A stretch of 64,000 bases of DNA. It comes from Gramella sp. AN32 (GTDB lineage Bacteria > Bacteroidota > Bacteroidia > Flavobacteriales > Flavobacteriaceae). Numbering within the stretch: position 1 is the stretch's first letter; every line of letters starts with the position of its first letter. Positions 8,495 to 16,952 of this stretch are shown piece after piece. The translations under genes were made by a program, and so were the position numbers. Below the pieces are notes generated by a model, which searched no databases, was not told where the DNA came from, and was given only the letters and a program-made list of their open reading frames with translations. The DNA lies in NCBI RefSeq assembly GCF_023718305.1, contig NZ_QEYO01000005.1:170280-234279 (forward strand). Direction: 5' to 3'.

Positions 8495-8605
8495 AATTGT
8501 CACGTCGAGCATTTCGACTTCGCTCAATACAGGCTCAAGTCTAGACGTTTTTGTTTGACCTTTCGATTGCGCTCAAGGTGACAAAAACTTATGTTAGGTG
8601 TCTAA
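8495..8605. repeat. Dispersed intergenic repeat (cgactncgctcaa type)
   Basis: It contains gagcatttcgacttcgctca and, in the same orientation further on, ctttcgattgcgctcaaggt followed by gacaaaaac. This is the same repeat kind as at about 40860. It is non-coding. Confidence 0.5.
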
Positions 8606-8705
8606 ACGGATAAGCATATAACTATTTTCTTTCCTGGTTACTAAATTACAGTTTTTCGGCAATACCCATTACCTGCCGGCGGGGCAGGTTCGTGATGAAC
8701 CGACT
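8600..8705 (-). repeat. Inter-gene attC-like element E
   Basis: The reverse strand begins TGCCAGTTGCCAAGTCGGTT just after the TlpA-like gene's stop, followed by CATCACGAACC and an inserted CCTGCC/GGCAGG hairpin. Later AGGAAAGAAAATAGTTATAT matches elements J, K and L. The AAGTCGGTTcATC arm is the same as in J and K. Confidence 0.5.
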
Positions 8706-8717
8706 TGGCAACTGGCA

Positions 8718-9782
8718 TTATTGCAGAATTCCTGTTAGTTTTTGATTCAATTTGTCTCCTCTTAAGTTTCTACCAATAATTTCACCATTTTCTGAAATTA
8801 AAAAATTGTCTGGTATTCCGTTAATACCATAAATTAGGGAAGCTTTATTATCATCACCTTTTAAATCATTTACATGATTCCAAATTAAGCTATCATCTTT
8901 AATTGCTTTTATCCAGTTATCCTTGTTAGAATCTAAAGAAACAGCAAATATTTCGAATCCCTGTGGATGAAATTTTCGATAAGTTTTTACCAGGTTAGGA
9001 TTTTCTTTTCGACATGGACCACACCATGCTGCCCAGAATTCAAGTAATACTGCTTTCCCTTTTAGATTAGAAAGTTTTCTCATATTTCCTAGTGTATCTT
9101 GCATTTCGAAATCTACAAACTGTTCTCCTAATTTTGGTTCTTGGTTTAGTTCAATATATTTTGAAATTTTCTTTCCGTATTGATTGTTTTTATTGTCGGG
9201 TGAAAAGTTTTCATATAATGTTTTTGTTTTTTCTTTACCCCAAGTCGATGAATAGACGGAAAGTATATATGAACTATGAATACTTTTTGGATGATTTTTC
9301 ACAAATTCCATATCCATTTCAAGTTGTTTATTCCTCGGGAGTGAATCGGTTTTTTCGTGTAATTTTTGACTTAAATTCTCTTCATATGAACCTGTTACAT
9401 CTGCATTTCTAAAATCTGATTTTGTTGCGTCAAAAGTCATTATCGTGTCCTCTAACCATAAAAATCTATAATGGGAGAAATCTTTTGTTCTAAGTACTAC
9501 TTGTATTGGTGATTCTGTTAAATCTGTATTGAAAGAAAACGAATTATTTTGAATTTTCGTAGAATCTAAAATGGTATTATCACCATCCAAATATATTGAA
9601 GCTCCATCCTCAATTCCCTGGGTTTTTCCTTCTAATGAAAATTCTATCTGCTTTTGTTTATTACAAGAATTTAATAAGATTAAGAAAAGTACACATATCA
9701 ATTTTTCATAAGAATTGTATTTAATGCCTTTGTTACTAAGGGCAGTCTCTCTAAAAACCGTTTTTAAACCCGCCGTATCCAA
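8718..9782 (-). CDS. TlpA-type thiol-disulfide oxidoreductase lipoprotein (start region frameshifted)
   Basis: The protein has a DUF4369-like N-terminal domain and a C-terminal thioredoxin/AhpC-TSA domain with FWAAWCGPCRKENP, whose CxxC pair performs thiol-disulfide exchange in the periplasm. IPDNFLISENGEI holds the cis-proline loop. The open frame begins at 9782 inside a repeat, which is an unlikely start. In frame lies KLICVLFLILLNSC, a lipoprotein signal with lipobox LNSC. An ATG at 9709-9707 would give MKKLI if the A5 run (plus strand T 9702-9706) had six bases. A one-base loss, or an assembly error, has therefore probably uncoupled the natural start. It stands alone between repeats. Confidence 0.82.
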   Translation of the reverse strand: MDTAGLKTVFRETALSNKGIKYNSYEKLICVLFLILLNSCNKQKQIEFSLEGKTQGIEDGASIYLDGDNTILDSTKIQNNSFSFNTDLTESPIQVVLRTKDFSHYRFLWLEDTIMTFDATKSDFRNADVTGSYEENLSQKLHEKTDSLPRNKQLEMDMEFVKNHPKSIHSSYILSVYSSTWGKEKTKTLYENFSPDNKNNQYGKKISKYIELNQEPKLGEQFVDFEMQDTLGNMRKLSNLKGKAVLLEFWAAWCGPCRKENPNLVKTYRKFHPQGFEIFAVSLDSNKDNWIKAIKDDSLIWNHVNDLKGDDNKASLIYGINGIPDNFLISENGEIIGRNLRGDKLNQKLTGILQ

Positions 9783-9835
9783 CTAAAATACGGGTTTTTA
9801 TGGTTTTTGGGAGAAGGCTAAGGTAAATGTTACCT
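9770..9835 (-). repeat. Second repeat family, copy 1 (CCGTA/TACGG hairpin)
   Basis: The plus strand has gccgtatccaactaaaatac followed by ggg, then a T-rich tract and gtaaatgttacctgatctt. CCGTA and TACGG arms flank an AACTAAAA loop. Copies 2 and 3 are at 11270 and 12363, and a degenerate one is at 27893. All lie just 5' of minus-strand genes. Confidence 0.6.
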
Positions 9836-10045
9836 GATCTTGATTATCACCTCATCTAGCATTACAGAAATTGCCTTTTCAAAACCCTTGGTAAACCATG
9901 GATTGGAAGGTGCCCATCCTATATTTATTGTAGACATTACATCTACTTTTACATCTTCGTACCTGAATCTGCATTGTACGGTATCTTCTGCATTTTGGGT
10001 AAATCCTCTTTCAATCAAAGATTTTCTTTTGATTGTCCGTAAAGT
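9830..10045 (-). pseudogene. Nucleotidyltransferase-like (AbiEii-type) fragment
   Basis: The reverse frame reads RFRYEDVKVDVMSTINIGWA then PSNPWFTKGFEKA and stops at 9830. The block resembles the middle of hypothetical nucleotidyltransferases annotated as AbiEii/AbiGii-toxin-like (VDVMST-x-x-x-GWAPxNPWF). Only about 70 codons remain, with neither the N-terminal catalytic motif nor the C-terminus, so it is a remnant. Family assignment is from motif memory and moderately sure. Confidence 0.5.
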
Positions 10046-10059
10046 ATAATCTAATAAAA

Positions 10060-10150
10060 GACGTCATTCTGAACTTGTTTCAGAATCTTCTAACACTGTA
10101 AATCACCCCAATAAATGAGACCCTGAAATAAATTCAGGGTGACGAAATAA
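10060..10150. repeat. Dispersed inverted repeat (gtcattctgaacttgtttca type)
   Basis: gtcattctgaacttgtttca near 10069 is partly mirrored by ccctgaaataaattcagggt near 10121. The same repeat occurs in other form near 37266-37340. Non-coding. Confidence 0.5.
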
Positions 10151-10246
10151 CTATTTATGACAAAAAACGGGTATACATTAAATTTTTCTACAATAAGGGA
10201 TTTTACCTTTTTTCCAGTTTTCCATTTCCATTTCATCCGAATTATC

Positions 10247-10335
10247 CCGCTACGGAATCTTTAGGATCTATTCGAAAAGGGATGTTTATTAAAATGGGTG
10301 GAGGAAGAAGTACCAGTTATATACTGAATCTATAA
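10247..10335 (+). pseudogene. Fic-family protein, C-terminal remnant
   Basis: The last codons read GMFIKMGGGRSTSYILNL and then TAA at 10333-10335. They match the end of the intact Fic protein at 18697-19800 (GAFIKKGGGRSTRYMLNL). The preceding DNA (gctacggaatctttaggatc) also aligns with that gene's RDLQDLLD segment after small indels. Everything upstream is lost. An HNH-like fragment follows on the opposite strand, exactly as behind the intact Fic gene. Confidence 0.75.
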
Positions 10336-10344
10336 GCCTCCTAT

Positions 10345-10400
10345 GCTTATCTTAAAAAAAATTTCTAGATGCCCAGTTTAAAGATTCAACAGAACCGCCC
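10345..10400 (-). pseudogene. HNH endonuclease, C-terminal scrap
   Basis: The reverse strand reads GGSVESLNWASRNFF and a stop, matching the C-terminal AVEALNWHEKEVF of the longer HNH remnant at 28298-28563. It lies convergent to the Fic remnant, reproducing the Fic/HNH arrangement at 19.8 kb. Confidence 0.5.
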
Positions 10401-10500
10401 CGTGCGAGACCCGCTTGGTGTATGCTGAGCTTAGCCGAAGGTTACGGTGGTGTGAGGGGTGCACTCCGTCAATTAATGGCGGAGCCATCACTCGACTATT
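10396..10500 (+). mobile_element. Group II intron 3'-end remnant (domain V/VI-like)
   Basis: aaccgccccgtgcgagaccc then ggttacggtggtgtgagggg resembles a domain V helix interrupted by a small insertion. gtgcactccgtcaattaatg, gcggagccatc and actcgac follow, the domain VI stem and 3' end of bacterial group II introns. No reverse transcriptase remains. It ends 8 bp from the stop codon of the next minus-strand gene. The same sequence recurs at about 26030-26105. Confidence 0.55.
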
Positions 10501-10507
10501 GCATGTT

Positions 10508-11194
10508 TTAAATCTGGATACTTAATGAAAGTTTAATCAGATGATAGTATATTTTATATACTACCTTATCATCATATTGTAAACTTTCATCAATCCATCC
10601 TAGACTATCTTTACGTCTAAATTGATTTATTTCATAACCTAGTTTTAAAACAGGGGTATATTTTCCTAAGTTCTTACCAATGCCAAAATCTAAGTTGGCT
10701 AACAGTCCCCCTTTTTCTTCAAAGTCATATTCACCATTAGAATAACCATATAAAAATTGGCTTACTTGATATCCGGCATTTAAATCAGTGCTAAAAAGCC
10801 AATTTTCTGCGAATTGATGATGATATCTAAATTTGGTGAAGAGGGGCAACATTATTTTGTCATAATATTCATTTGAGATTATTGGATGTTTATCTTTGTG
10901 GACAACATTTATTCCTGATCCAATTCCCATAATAAAGCTTTTATTTATTTGATAGTTTAGAGAAAAATTTAAACCAAACACGGGAGAGTCAAATTTTGAA
11001 TTTTCAGGGACATCAACATTTATATTATTTCGATATTCAATGTGATCTCTGGTTTCCTTTCCCACTGAAAACTTAGTTACTGCATCACCTTCTAGGTATA
11101 TATGGTCAAATATTTGAGCTTGTATTGAATTTGCAGCTATGAATAGTAAAAAAAGGAATAATTTATTTAAAATTGGATCTGTTTTAACTGTCAT
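10508..11194 (-). CDS. Predicted outer-membrane beta-barrel protein, unknown
   Basis: The 228-residue protein has an N-terminal signal segment (KLFLFLLFIAANSIQAQ). Alternating aromatic/hydrophobic strands follow (PVFGLNFSLNYQINKSFIMG, WLFSTDLNAGYQVSQF, YKIYYHLIKLSLSIQI) and it ends in an aromatic-rich strand, as porin-like barrels do. I recognise no specific family. It lies between a group II intron remnant on its 3' side and a copy of the CCGTA repeat on its 5' side, an arrangement repeated for the genes at 26.1-27.8 kb. Confidence 0.6.
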   Translation of the reverse strand: MTVKTDPILNKLFLFLLFIAANSIQAQIFDHIYLEGDAVTKFSVGKETRDHIEYRNNINVDVPENSKFDSPVFGLNFSLNYQINKSFIMGIGSGINVVHKDKHPIISNEYYDKIMLPLFTKFRYHHQFAENWLFSTDLNAGYQVSQFLYGYSNGEYDFEEKGGLLANLDFGIGKNLGKYTPVLKLGYEINQFRRKDSLGWIDESLQYDDKVVYKIYYHLIKLSLSIQI

Positions 11195-11264
11195 AACTAA
11201 GTTTTAAAGAATTAGGAGCATGATTTCTCATTTTAAAATATGCTATAACAGCAGCTTGTCCAAG

Positions 11265-11390
11265 AAAAATTTACTCCTACCGTACCCAACTAAAATACGG
11301 TTTTTATGGTTGTTGGGAGATGCTTGCAGGAAACACTTCCAGGCTATTGATATTTCGAAAATGCTCTTAAAATGCTGGCAAAAAAATATA
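11265..11390 (-). repeat. Second repeat family, copy 2
   Basis: The plus strand has accgtacccaactaaaatac followed by gg, a T-rich tract, ttgttgggagatgcttgcag, acacttccaggctattgata and tttcgaaaatg. The right part matches copy 4 at 27893-28010 (cccttccagtatattgatat), showing the family is at least 110 bp long. Confidence 0.65.
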
Positions 11391-11391
11391 G

Positions 11392-12319
11392 TTACCATAC
11401 ATTTTTGTTTAATATCTCTATCAGTTTTTTCTCAATTTCAGGTTCCGAATCAGAATGTCCTCCATCTACAATAAATATTTCACTATTTTTTAGTCTGGAA
11501 TCTAACTCAATAGCAGACTTTACCGGACATATAGCATCATCTTTTCCATGTACAATTTTAATGGGAATTTGTTCTATTTGTTTTAAGTTATCGAGAATAT
11601 AATTTTCCTCTATGAAGCAGTCATTTTTTAAATAATATGTTTCCAAAATGGATAATGATTCATAAGGAATCTGTTCTAATATTTTCTCAACCTCTTTTTT
11701 TGTAATCCCTTTTTTATAAATAGATATTTCATAAAATGACCACTCATAAGAAAAGTGTTTTTTTTCTGCTGGCGTGCCATTTATTATCTTTTCTGAATAA
11801 TAATTTATAATAGGAATTTGGCTATCATCGGGCACATTTTTTTGAATCTTTCCCATATCCCGGGAAATTGTTTTCCAACCCATCCGTTTAGGTAGTGGTT
11901 TGTCGATTCTTTATCTGCTAAATATACACCTCTTAGCAATAGACCCTTAATTCTTTTTGGGTTTTGGATCGCATATACTAATCCAAGAGTTGTTCCCCAG
12001 GAGCCTCCAAAAATCAATACTTTTTCTATTAATAAATAATCAAGAAGTTTATTGATATCATTGACTAAATGCTGGGTTGTGTTTTCTTCAATACATCCAA
12101 AAGGAATACTTTTGGAAGCTCCTCTTTGGTCAAAAAAACGACCCTTTGTGTATCAAAATTAAAAAAGCGTTTATCTCTTTCAGAAAATCCAGCTCCAGGA
12201 CCTCCGTGGATGAACAATATTGTTTCCGCAATTGGATTTCCACAAACTTCGTAATATATTTTATGAGTTTTACTTACTTTAAGAAAATCAGTCCTAGTTA
12301 GTCGTGTTAAATTCTCCAT
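11392..12319 (-). pseudogene. Proline iminopeptidase-like alpha/beta hydrolase, two frameshifts
   Basis: Joined in three frames this is a full-length (about 309 residues) prolyl aminopeptidase/alpha-beta hydrolase. It has ILFIHGGPGAGF (oxyanion region), then DQRG in the shifted frame, the nucleophile elbow FGGSWGTTLGL, VHGKDDAICP (acid) and DGGHSDSEPE (histidine). The first break is at the A-run 12132-12138: one more base restores VVFFDQRGASKS. The second is at the T-run 11837-11843: one more base restores KNVPDDSQIP. All catalytic residues survive, so the damage is recent or a homopolymer sequencing error. The start at MENL (12319) or MQKMENL (12328) is equally plausible. Confidence 0.85.
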
Positions 12320-12362
12320 TTTTTGCATTAATCTGTGCCAATAGGGGGCTCCCAAAAAACAA

Positions 12363-12455
12363 TTTTTCCAACCGCCGTACCCAACTAAAATACGGTTTTT
12401 TCGATTTTGAAGGGGTAAGGTAAAGGTTACTTGATCTTTTAAAGTGACAAAACGA
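12363..12455 (-). repeat. Second repeat family, copy 3
   Basis: cgccgtacccaactaaaata followed by cgg, a T-tract, ggggtaaggtaaaggttact and tgatctttt. It matches copy 1 over the hairpin and the gtaa-gGTTACcTGATCtt block. It lies 5' of the broken hydrolase gene. The 75 bp beyond it show nothing I recognise apart from a short agtggcac-tttaaaccaaa string also seen near 16798. Confidence 0.6.
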
Positions 12456-12529
12456 ACCGATATGCTTATAGCCACAGAAAAAGTGGCACAGTTTAAACCA
12501 AAACCAGTAAAAAATAGCTAGTGGGTCAG

Positions 12530-12655
12530 CATCCGCCAGAACGAAAGCTGCCTAAAAAGGGGGGTGAGGATCAGTTTAGTCCTGTATATTCATGTACTGT
12601 TCTGTGAGAGGTTAGGGGCGAGATTTCCCTTTACCTACTCGACTGCGTGTAGTTT
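12530..12655 (+). mobile_element. Group II intron 3'-end remnant
   Basis: agtcctgtatattcatgtac, tgttctgtgagaggttaggg, gcgagatttccctttac and ctactcgac follow the usual domain V/VI layout of bacterial group II introns (TGTGAGAGG, then a stem, then CTACTCGAC at the 3' end). No intron ORF is left. It ends a few bases from the ParE stop codon, so it probably marks an insertion point behind that gene. Confidence 0.55.
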
Positions 12656-12656
12656 T

Positions 12657-12956
12657 TTATTCGGTTATTCTCCTCTTTAAATCCATTCTCTCGTGTAAAA
12701 TTCTCGTAATTTCAACATAGTTTTCATTTAGAGTTCGATAGAAAATGATATGTCGATTCGTTTTCATTCCTAGTAGACTTTGAGTAATTCCGTCATGGTT
12801 TTTTCCTAAATTCGGGTTGTCTGCAATTTCCTGGCAGGTTGAAATTAGCATTTCATAATAGTTGTCGGCTTGATTTTCAGACCAAACCTCAAAAGTATAA
12901 TCCCAAATTTTGGATAAATCTTCAACAGCTTTGTTTGTCAATTTAAATTCAGCCAT
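12657..12956 (-). CDS. parE: ParE/RelE-superfamily toxin
   Basis: The 99 residues start MAEFKLTNKAVEDLSKIWDY, with IADNPNLGKNHDGI and GMKTNRHIIFYRTL followed by VEITRILHERMD. These are standard ParE features (helical hairpin, RHIIFYR strand and ILHxRMD end). ParE toxins usually poison DNA gyrase. The gene overlaps the ParD antitoxin by 8 bp (12949-12956), the normal arrangement. Toxin-antitoxin pairs are frequent in cassette arrays, where they are thought to stabilise the array. Confidence 0.93.
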   Translation of the reverse strand: MAEFKLTNKAVEDLSKIWDYTFEVWSENQADNYYEMLISTCQEIADNPNLGKNHDGITQSLLGMKTNRHIIFYRTLNENYVEITRILHERMDLKRRITE

Positions 12957-13200
12957 TCGAGTGTTTTTCCACTTTTAGGGATTCAAGATGTTTTTTGGGA
13001 TCAAAATCGTGAGCAATTCCGCTATCAATTCCGTCCTCAATTGCATTCCTTAATGCCATTACTTTACTTTCTTCTTCTTCTAAAAGCCTTAACCCTGCGC
13101 GTATAACTTCGCTAACATTTTTAAACCGACCCTCTTTTATTCGACTTTGGACGAATTGGTCAAAATAATTTCCTAGTGATATTGATGTGTTTTTGTTCAT
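12949..13200 (-). CDS. parD: ParD-family (CopG-type) antitoxin
   Basis: From the ATG at 13200 the protein is 83 residues, MNKNTSISLGNYFDQFVQSR. It has FKNVSEVIRAGLRLLEEEE, the ribbon-helix-helix dimer and DNA-binding unit of ParD, and a flexible acidic C-terminus that would bind ParE. An upstream in-frame ATG at 13248 would add 16 non-conserved residues and is rejected as the start. It is translated ahead of and overlapping parE. Confidence 0.92.
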   Translation of the reverse strand: MNKNTSISLGNYFDQFVQSRIKEGRFKNVSEVIRAGLRLLEEEESKVMALRNAIEDGIDSGIAHDFDPKKHLESLKVEKHSNG

Positions 13201-13579
13201 TTTGATACTATTTGATTTAAAAATACCAAAAATTGGTATAATATCCAAATTCTCAAATTACACATAACGTTGGGCAAAGTGGCCGGCTTTTGAAACCGAG
13301 TCCTCTCCACCGTCACCGAGCGTATGAACGAAGATAGCTCTTAATAGCTTACACCGAGCCCCACCTTTGTGGATAGCTTTTGTCTGCACGATTTACCTTT
13401 TCTCATCACATAATAAGTTGGTCTTCTCTTTGTCGTCATGGGTTCTCTTAATAGAAAGGTTTGTCTCTAATAATGGTGTCAATTCTTTATTTTATTGTTT
13501 TTAGTCCCACCGTACTTAGTCGTTGTACCCGATCAAGGTAACCGTACCTACTCTTTCGGGTTGCGCTAACTAATCTCAT
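13201..13579. other. 379-bp gap with cassette-boundary-like start
   Basis: Near 13264 the plus strand reads acataacgttgggcaaagtg; GTTGGGC fits the GTTRRRY core box of integron attC sites. Around 13508-13570 lies accgtacttagtcgttgtac then aaccgtacctactctttcgg, a weak inverted repeat around ACCGTAC that may be another decayed intron or repeat end. No coding potential is seen. Confidence 0.35.
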
Positions 13580-15748
13580 TTATTTTTTTGTAGGCTGAAA
13601 ATCCTTATGCCCTGCTTGCCAAAGGGCAAATGCATACATGTTTGCATAGTTTCGGAAACTTACATTCTTCTCTTCCGTCCAGTGGCCACTATCGTAATTT
13701 ACCTGCAAGACAATTGGTTTGTTCGATGTAGTGGCATTTTGCAATGCAGCTACAAACTTGGCCGGTTGCCATACAGGCACACGGGTATCATTGATGCCCG
13801 TAACTGCAATAACAGCAGGATACTTTACGCCTGGTATTACATGCAGGTAGGCATCCATTTCTATTAACCCCATTGCTTCTGTAGAATCTTTTACAGTACC
13901 AAATTCTTTTGAATCCAGAATACCATTGGGTCTGTTCTCGCCACGTAAAGGATTGCTAACAGGAACATTGTTGATGGCAGCTGCAAATAGATCTGGACGT
14001 TCCGTGATGGCCCTACCAATTAAAATGCCGCCTGCACTTGTACCATCGCCAATAAGATGTTGTGCTGAAGTGTATCCGTTATTAATTAAATATTCTCCAC
14101 AGGAAATAAAATCTTTCCAAGTGTTTGGTTTGGTGGCCTTGAACCCTCCCATATGCCATGCATATCCTTTTTCCCCGCCACCACGTGGATGTGTTTCGGC
14201 AATAATAATTCCCTTATTTAATAAGGGTAAATACATTGGTTTAAACCATGGAGAAGAGGAAATCCCATAGGAGCCATAACCTGTCATCAATACAACATTA
14301 CTCCCATCTTTTTTAATGTTCTTATTGTAAATCAGTGATAAAGAAACCATAACCCCATCATGGCTCTTGACATCGACTTCTTCGACTAGAAGGTCATCTG
14401 TTCCCGGATATTTTGCTGTTGAATTAAATACGCTAATGGATGTTTGATGTGATAGAGGATTATAATCATACCGGGTTGTGGGTTGCTTCCATGAAGATAC
14501 ATGCAGGATACAATCATTTGTTTTTATATCAAATGTCTGCGCCCATGAATAACCACTCAGGGGGAGTTTTATAGATTGAACTTCACCGTTTGAAAAATTA
14601 TATTGATCAATTGAAGAATTGATACCGTCTGTTTTTTGTACAAACAAATAATCCCTGCATATGGTAAGCCACTCAATGGTTTGTTTACTTTCTGGGACAA
14701 GTGTTTGTGCATGGGTTACATCAAGTTCATTGAGCGGAGATACCAACACTTTAAAATGAGGGGCATCTTTTCGGGAAAGCAGGTACACCATCTCTTTATA
14801 GATTATTGCATCCTTAACCTCGTCCTCAGATTTCACTAAGGTTTTCCAGTTTACCTGATTATCTGTTAGGTCAGGAGCAGAAGCGTAGAGTTTCTTATTC
14901 TGCTCCTGGCTACCGCTCCAGATCGTTGCCAATAGATATTTATTATCCATTGAATAATCAACAAACAACAGGTCAGCAGCTTTTAAGTCAAAATTGGGAT
15001 TATTGATACGGGATAAAATAGTTTTGTCTTTCATTGGATCAGTTCCCAGTTGATGGTACTTCACAGCTATATCCTGGAACAAGTGGGTAGAAAGCTGATC
15101 GCTGGTTTGAAGGGCACCATAAATAAACCCTTTGCTGTCAGGTGTCCATGCTTGCACAGAATTGACCGGATATAGGGTATCGGAATTAAATTTCTTCGTG
15201 TCAACATTAATGACCCTTACAGTGGAAATATCTGCTTTACCACTTTGAGTAAAGCTCAGCGCTACCATTTTTCCGTCTTTGCTGGGCAGAAAATTAAAAG
15301 TGATTTCTTTAGAATGGCCACTGCCATAGGTATGCGGATCAAACAACAAAACTTCTTTTCCTTCCTTGCCCTGCCTGTAATAAAGTTTCGCCACATTTTC
15401 ACCGGCCATTGTTTTTTTATAAAAATACCGACCCGATTCCCGGCTTATATAGGGGATATCCGATGGTGTCAATTCATCCAGCTTTATTAAAGCATTCCGC
15501 CCAGGGATTTTATCCAACATTTTATTAGTAAACTCTGATTGCAATTTTATCCAGTCCAGTACTTGTTGATTATTCACATCTTCCAGCCATCGGTAATTAT
15601 CCACCACAACTTTACCAAAGATGGTTTCCGTTACGGGTTGTTTTTGTGTTTCCGGATAAATGAAGTTTTGTGCTGCAGAATGATTGCTGATAAATAGGGA
15701 TACACAGCAGACAACTGAAGCAAGGCTTTGTGTTGAGGAATTTTTCAT
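13580..15748 (-). CDS. Prolyl oligopeptidase (S9A family)
   Basis: The 722-residue protein has a signal peptide (SLFISNHSAAQ), so it is periplasmic or secreted. PVTETIFGKVVVDNYRWLED is the family's N-terminal motif, followed by a beta-propeller domain and a C-terminal hydrolase domain. The nucleophile lies in GDGTSAGGILIGRA, the aspartate in GINDTRVPVWQP and the histidine in NYDSGHW. It cleaves short peptides after proline. Length and motifs are intact. It is unusually large for the otherwise small genes of this region but keeps their orientation, with attC-like element H on its 5' side. Confidence 0.95.
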   Translation of the reverse strand: MKNSSTQSLASVVCCVSLFISNHSAAQNFIYPETQKQPVTETIFGKVVVDNYRWLEDVNNQQVLDWIKLQSEFTNKMLDKIPGRNALIKLDELTPSDIPYISRESGRYFYKKTMAGENVAKLYYRQGKEGKEVLLFDPHTYGSGHSKEITFNFLPSKDGKMVALSFTQSGKADISTVRVINVDTKKFNSDTLYPVNSVQAWTPDSKGFIYGALQTSDQLSTHLFQDIAVKYHQLGTDPMKDKTILSRINNPNFDLKAADLLFVDYSMDNKYLLATIWSGSQEQNKKLYASAPDLTDNQVNWKTLVKSEDEVKDAIIYKEMVYLLSRKDAPHFKVLVSPLNELDVTHAQTLVPESKQTIEWLTICRDYLFVQKTDGINSSIDQYNFSNGEVQSIKLPLSGYSWAQTFDIKTNDCILHVSSWKQPTTRYDYNPLSHQTSISVFNSTAKYPGTDDLLVEEVDVKSHDGVMVSLSLIYNKNIKKDGSNVVLMTGYGSYGISSSPWFKPMYLPLLNKGIIIAETHPRGGGEKGYAWHMGGFKATKPNTWKDFISCGEYLINNGYTSAQHLIGDGTSAGGILIGRAITERPDLFAAAINNVPVSNPLRGENRPNGILDSKEFGTVKDSTEAMGLIEMDAYLHVIPGVKYPAVIAVTGINDTRVPVWQPAKFVAALQNATTSNKPIVLQVNYDSGHWTEEKNVSFRNYANMYAFALWQAGHKDFQPTKK

Positions 15749-15934
15749 GTGTGTAAATTTTGAATTTACCTGATGCTTTGTTTATCTATAAAGTTCTTGT
15801 CGATTGTTTGCTTGTATCTTGTTTCAAGTTCTTTTATTCATTTCCCCGGTCAAAGTTATCTAAGGAAACGAACTCTTGTCCCTGTGGAGAATCTGAATTA
15901 ACAGACTGTCACGTGTTAATTTCTGAATTTCCAT

Positions 15935-16115
15935 GAGAGTCATTTGTTGCGTTAAGTTATTGAACTCAGGTATTTGTTATAGCATTATCGCTAATGTTCT
16001 CGACTAAAGCAAGTAGCGTGGAGTAGGGGCGCTTTCTTCTCGGCTTAGTTGTTTGTTACTTGTTCTCTAAAATAGCATTTTTTACTCGATTGACCGCTAT
16101 TTGCCGGTAACCCTA
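15935..16115 (-). repeat. Inter-gene attC-like element H
   Basis: The reverse strand has TTACCGGCAAATAGCGGTCA, then TCGAGTAAAAAATGCTATTT and AAGTAACAAACAACTAAGCC, and later CCCCTACTCCACGCTACTTG with GAGAACATTAGCG. It is the best full-length member, directly behind the ACT-domain gene. The end near 15950-15980 shares about 30 bases exactly with element L. Confidence 0.7.
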
Positions 16116-16126
16116 GCAACAGTTTT

Positions 16127-16525
16127 TTAATTATTCCCAGATAAATTTTTAAGTACTTTAATTGCTTTTTCCGCATCTTTTTTATCCACGAAAATATGAT
16201 CGTGATAATAACCTGCAATTACATTACAACTAATTTCATTTTTAGCTAATTCGGTTGAGAAGCTTGCCGTTAAACCAACAGCGTCAAGGGATGAATGAAT
16301 CATAAGGGTAATCCAGGAAGCCACATAGTCATAACTTAAATTTAGTTTATCTGCTTTACTTTTCTCAATAACAATGGTGGTTCCTTCTATTTCTTTGAAT
16401 TCACAAATTGTACTTTCCCGGTTAATTTTATGTATATCTTTTACTGTACAAAAAACATATTCTCCCAGGTTCAGTTTGGGGGTCATTCCTTTTATTAAAT
16501 CCGAAATATTAGTTTCTCCGGCCAT
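16127..16525 (-). CDS. ACT-domain protein (COG3602-like)
   Basis: The 132 residues carry two ACT-like halves ([10 protein letters not shown] to [10 protein letters not shown], then [20 protein letters not shown] to [18 protein letters not shown]). The [11 protein letters not shown] segment is typical of this small stand-alone ACT family, which probably binds an amino acid. It is a single gene between elements H and I. Its 5' and 3' flanks carry complementary arms (16718-16737 and 16104-16122), as expected for an excised-and-inserted cassette. Its 3' third recurs in the chimera at 24972-25313. Confidence 0.85.
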   Translation of the reverse strand: MAGETNISDLIKGMTPKLNLGEYVFCTVKDIHKINRESTICEFKEIEGTTIVIEKSKADKLNLSYDYVASWITLMIHSSLDAVGLTASFSTELAKNEISCNVIAGYYHDHIFVDKKDAEKAIKVLKNLSGNN

Positions 16526-16689
16526 TTAGATTAATCATTATTTATAGTAAAGATACAATAGTCAATAAACCCTCAAATGCTAGTCCCGATTAAATAGGAT
16601 AGCGTATAAGTTAATTTTTTGTTCTTTAAATTCCCCATTTTTTTAATATGTAATCAAGAAGTATTTGGAAAACCCCAATAAAACTAATT

Positions 16690-16830
16690 CAATCATAGTA
16701 TTCATTTTTGTTTTCAACTTGTTGCTGGTGGTTACGGTTTTGGGCAAGCTGCGGGAGTAGGGTGTAGACCTGTGGGCCTTACTCCGCTAATAACCAAAAG
16801 TGGCACCCTTTAAACCGAAATCACTGGTAC
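16690..16830 (-). repeat. Inter-gene attC-like element I
   Basis: The reverse strand reads TAGCGGAGTAAGGCCCACAG, then CACCCTACTCCCGCAGCTTG and AAAACCGTAACCACCAGCAA. GCGGAGTAAGG pairs with CCCTACTCCCGC, giving a strong stem. The ACCGtAaC block aligns with the ends of elements K and L. Confidence 0.55.
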
Positions 16831-16952
16831 GTTTTGATTTGAGTTATTTCCTATTGGATAAATCTTAAATCTACCCATAAACAGGTATGGTATTGTTTCA
16901 TAGTGAGGGGTATTTTTATAGTAAATAAAAATTTTCTATAAATCTGAACATT

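Noticed and set aside
8340..8558. 72-codon forward frame
   Set aside because: It runs across element D and a dispersed repeat; composition and position show it is non-coding.
11220..11602. Forward frames of 84 and 76 codons
   Set aside because: They are shadows of the second repeat family and of the broken hydrolase gene on the other strand.
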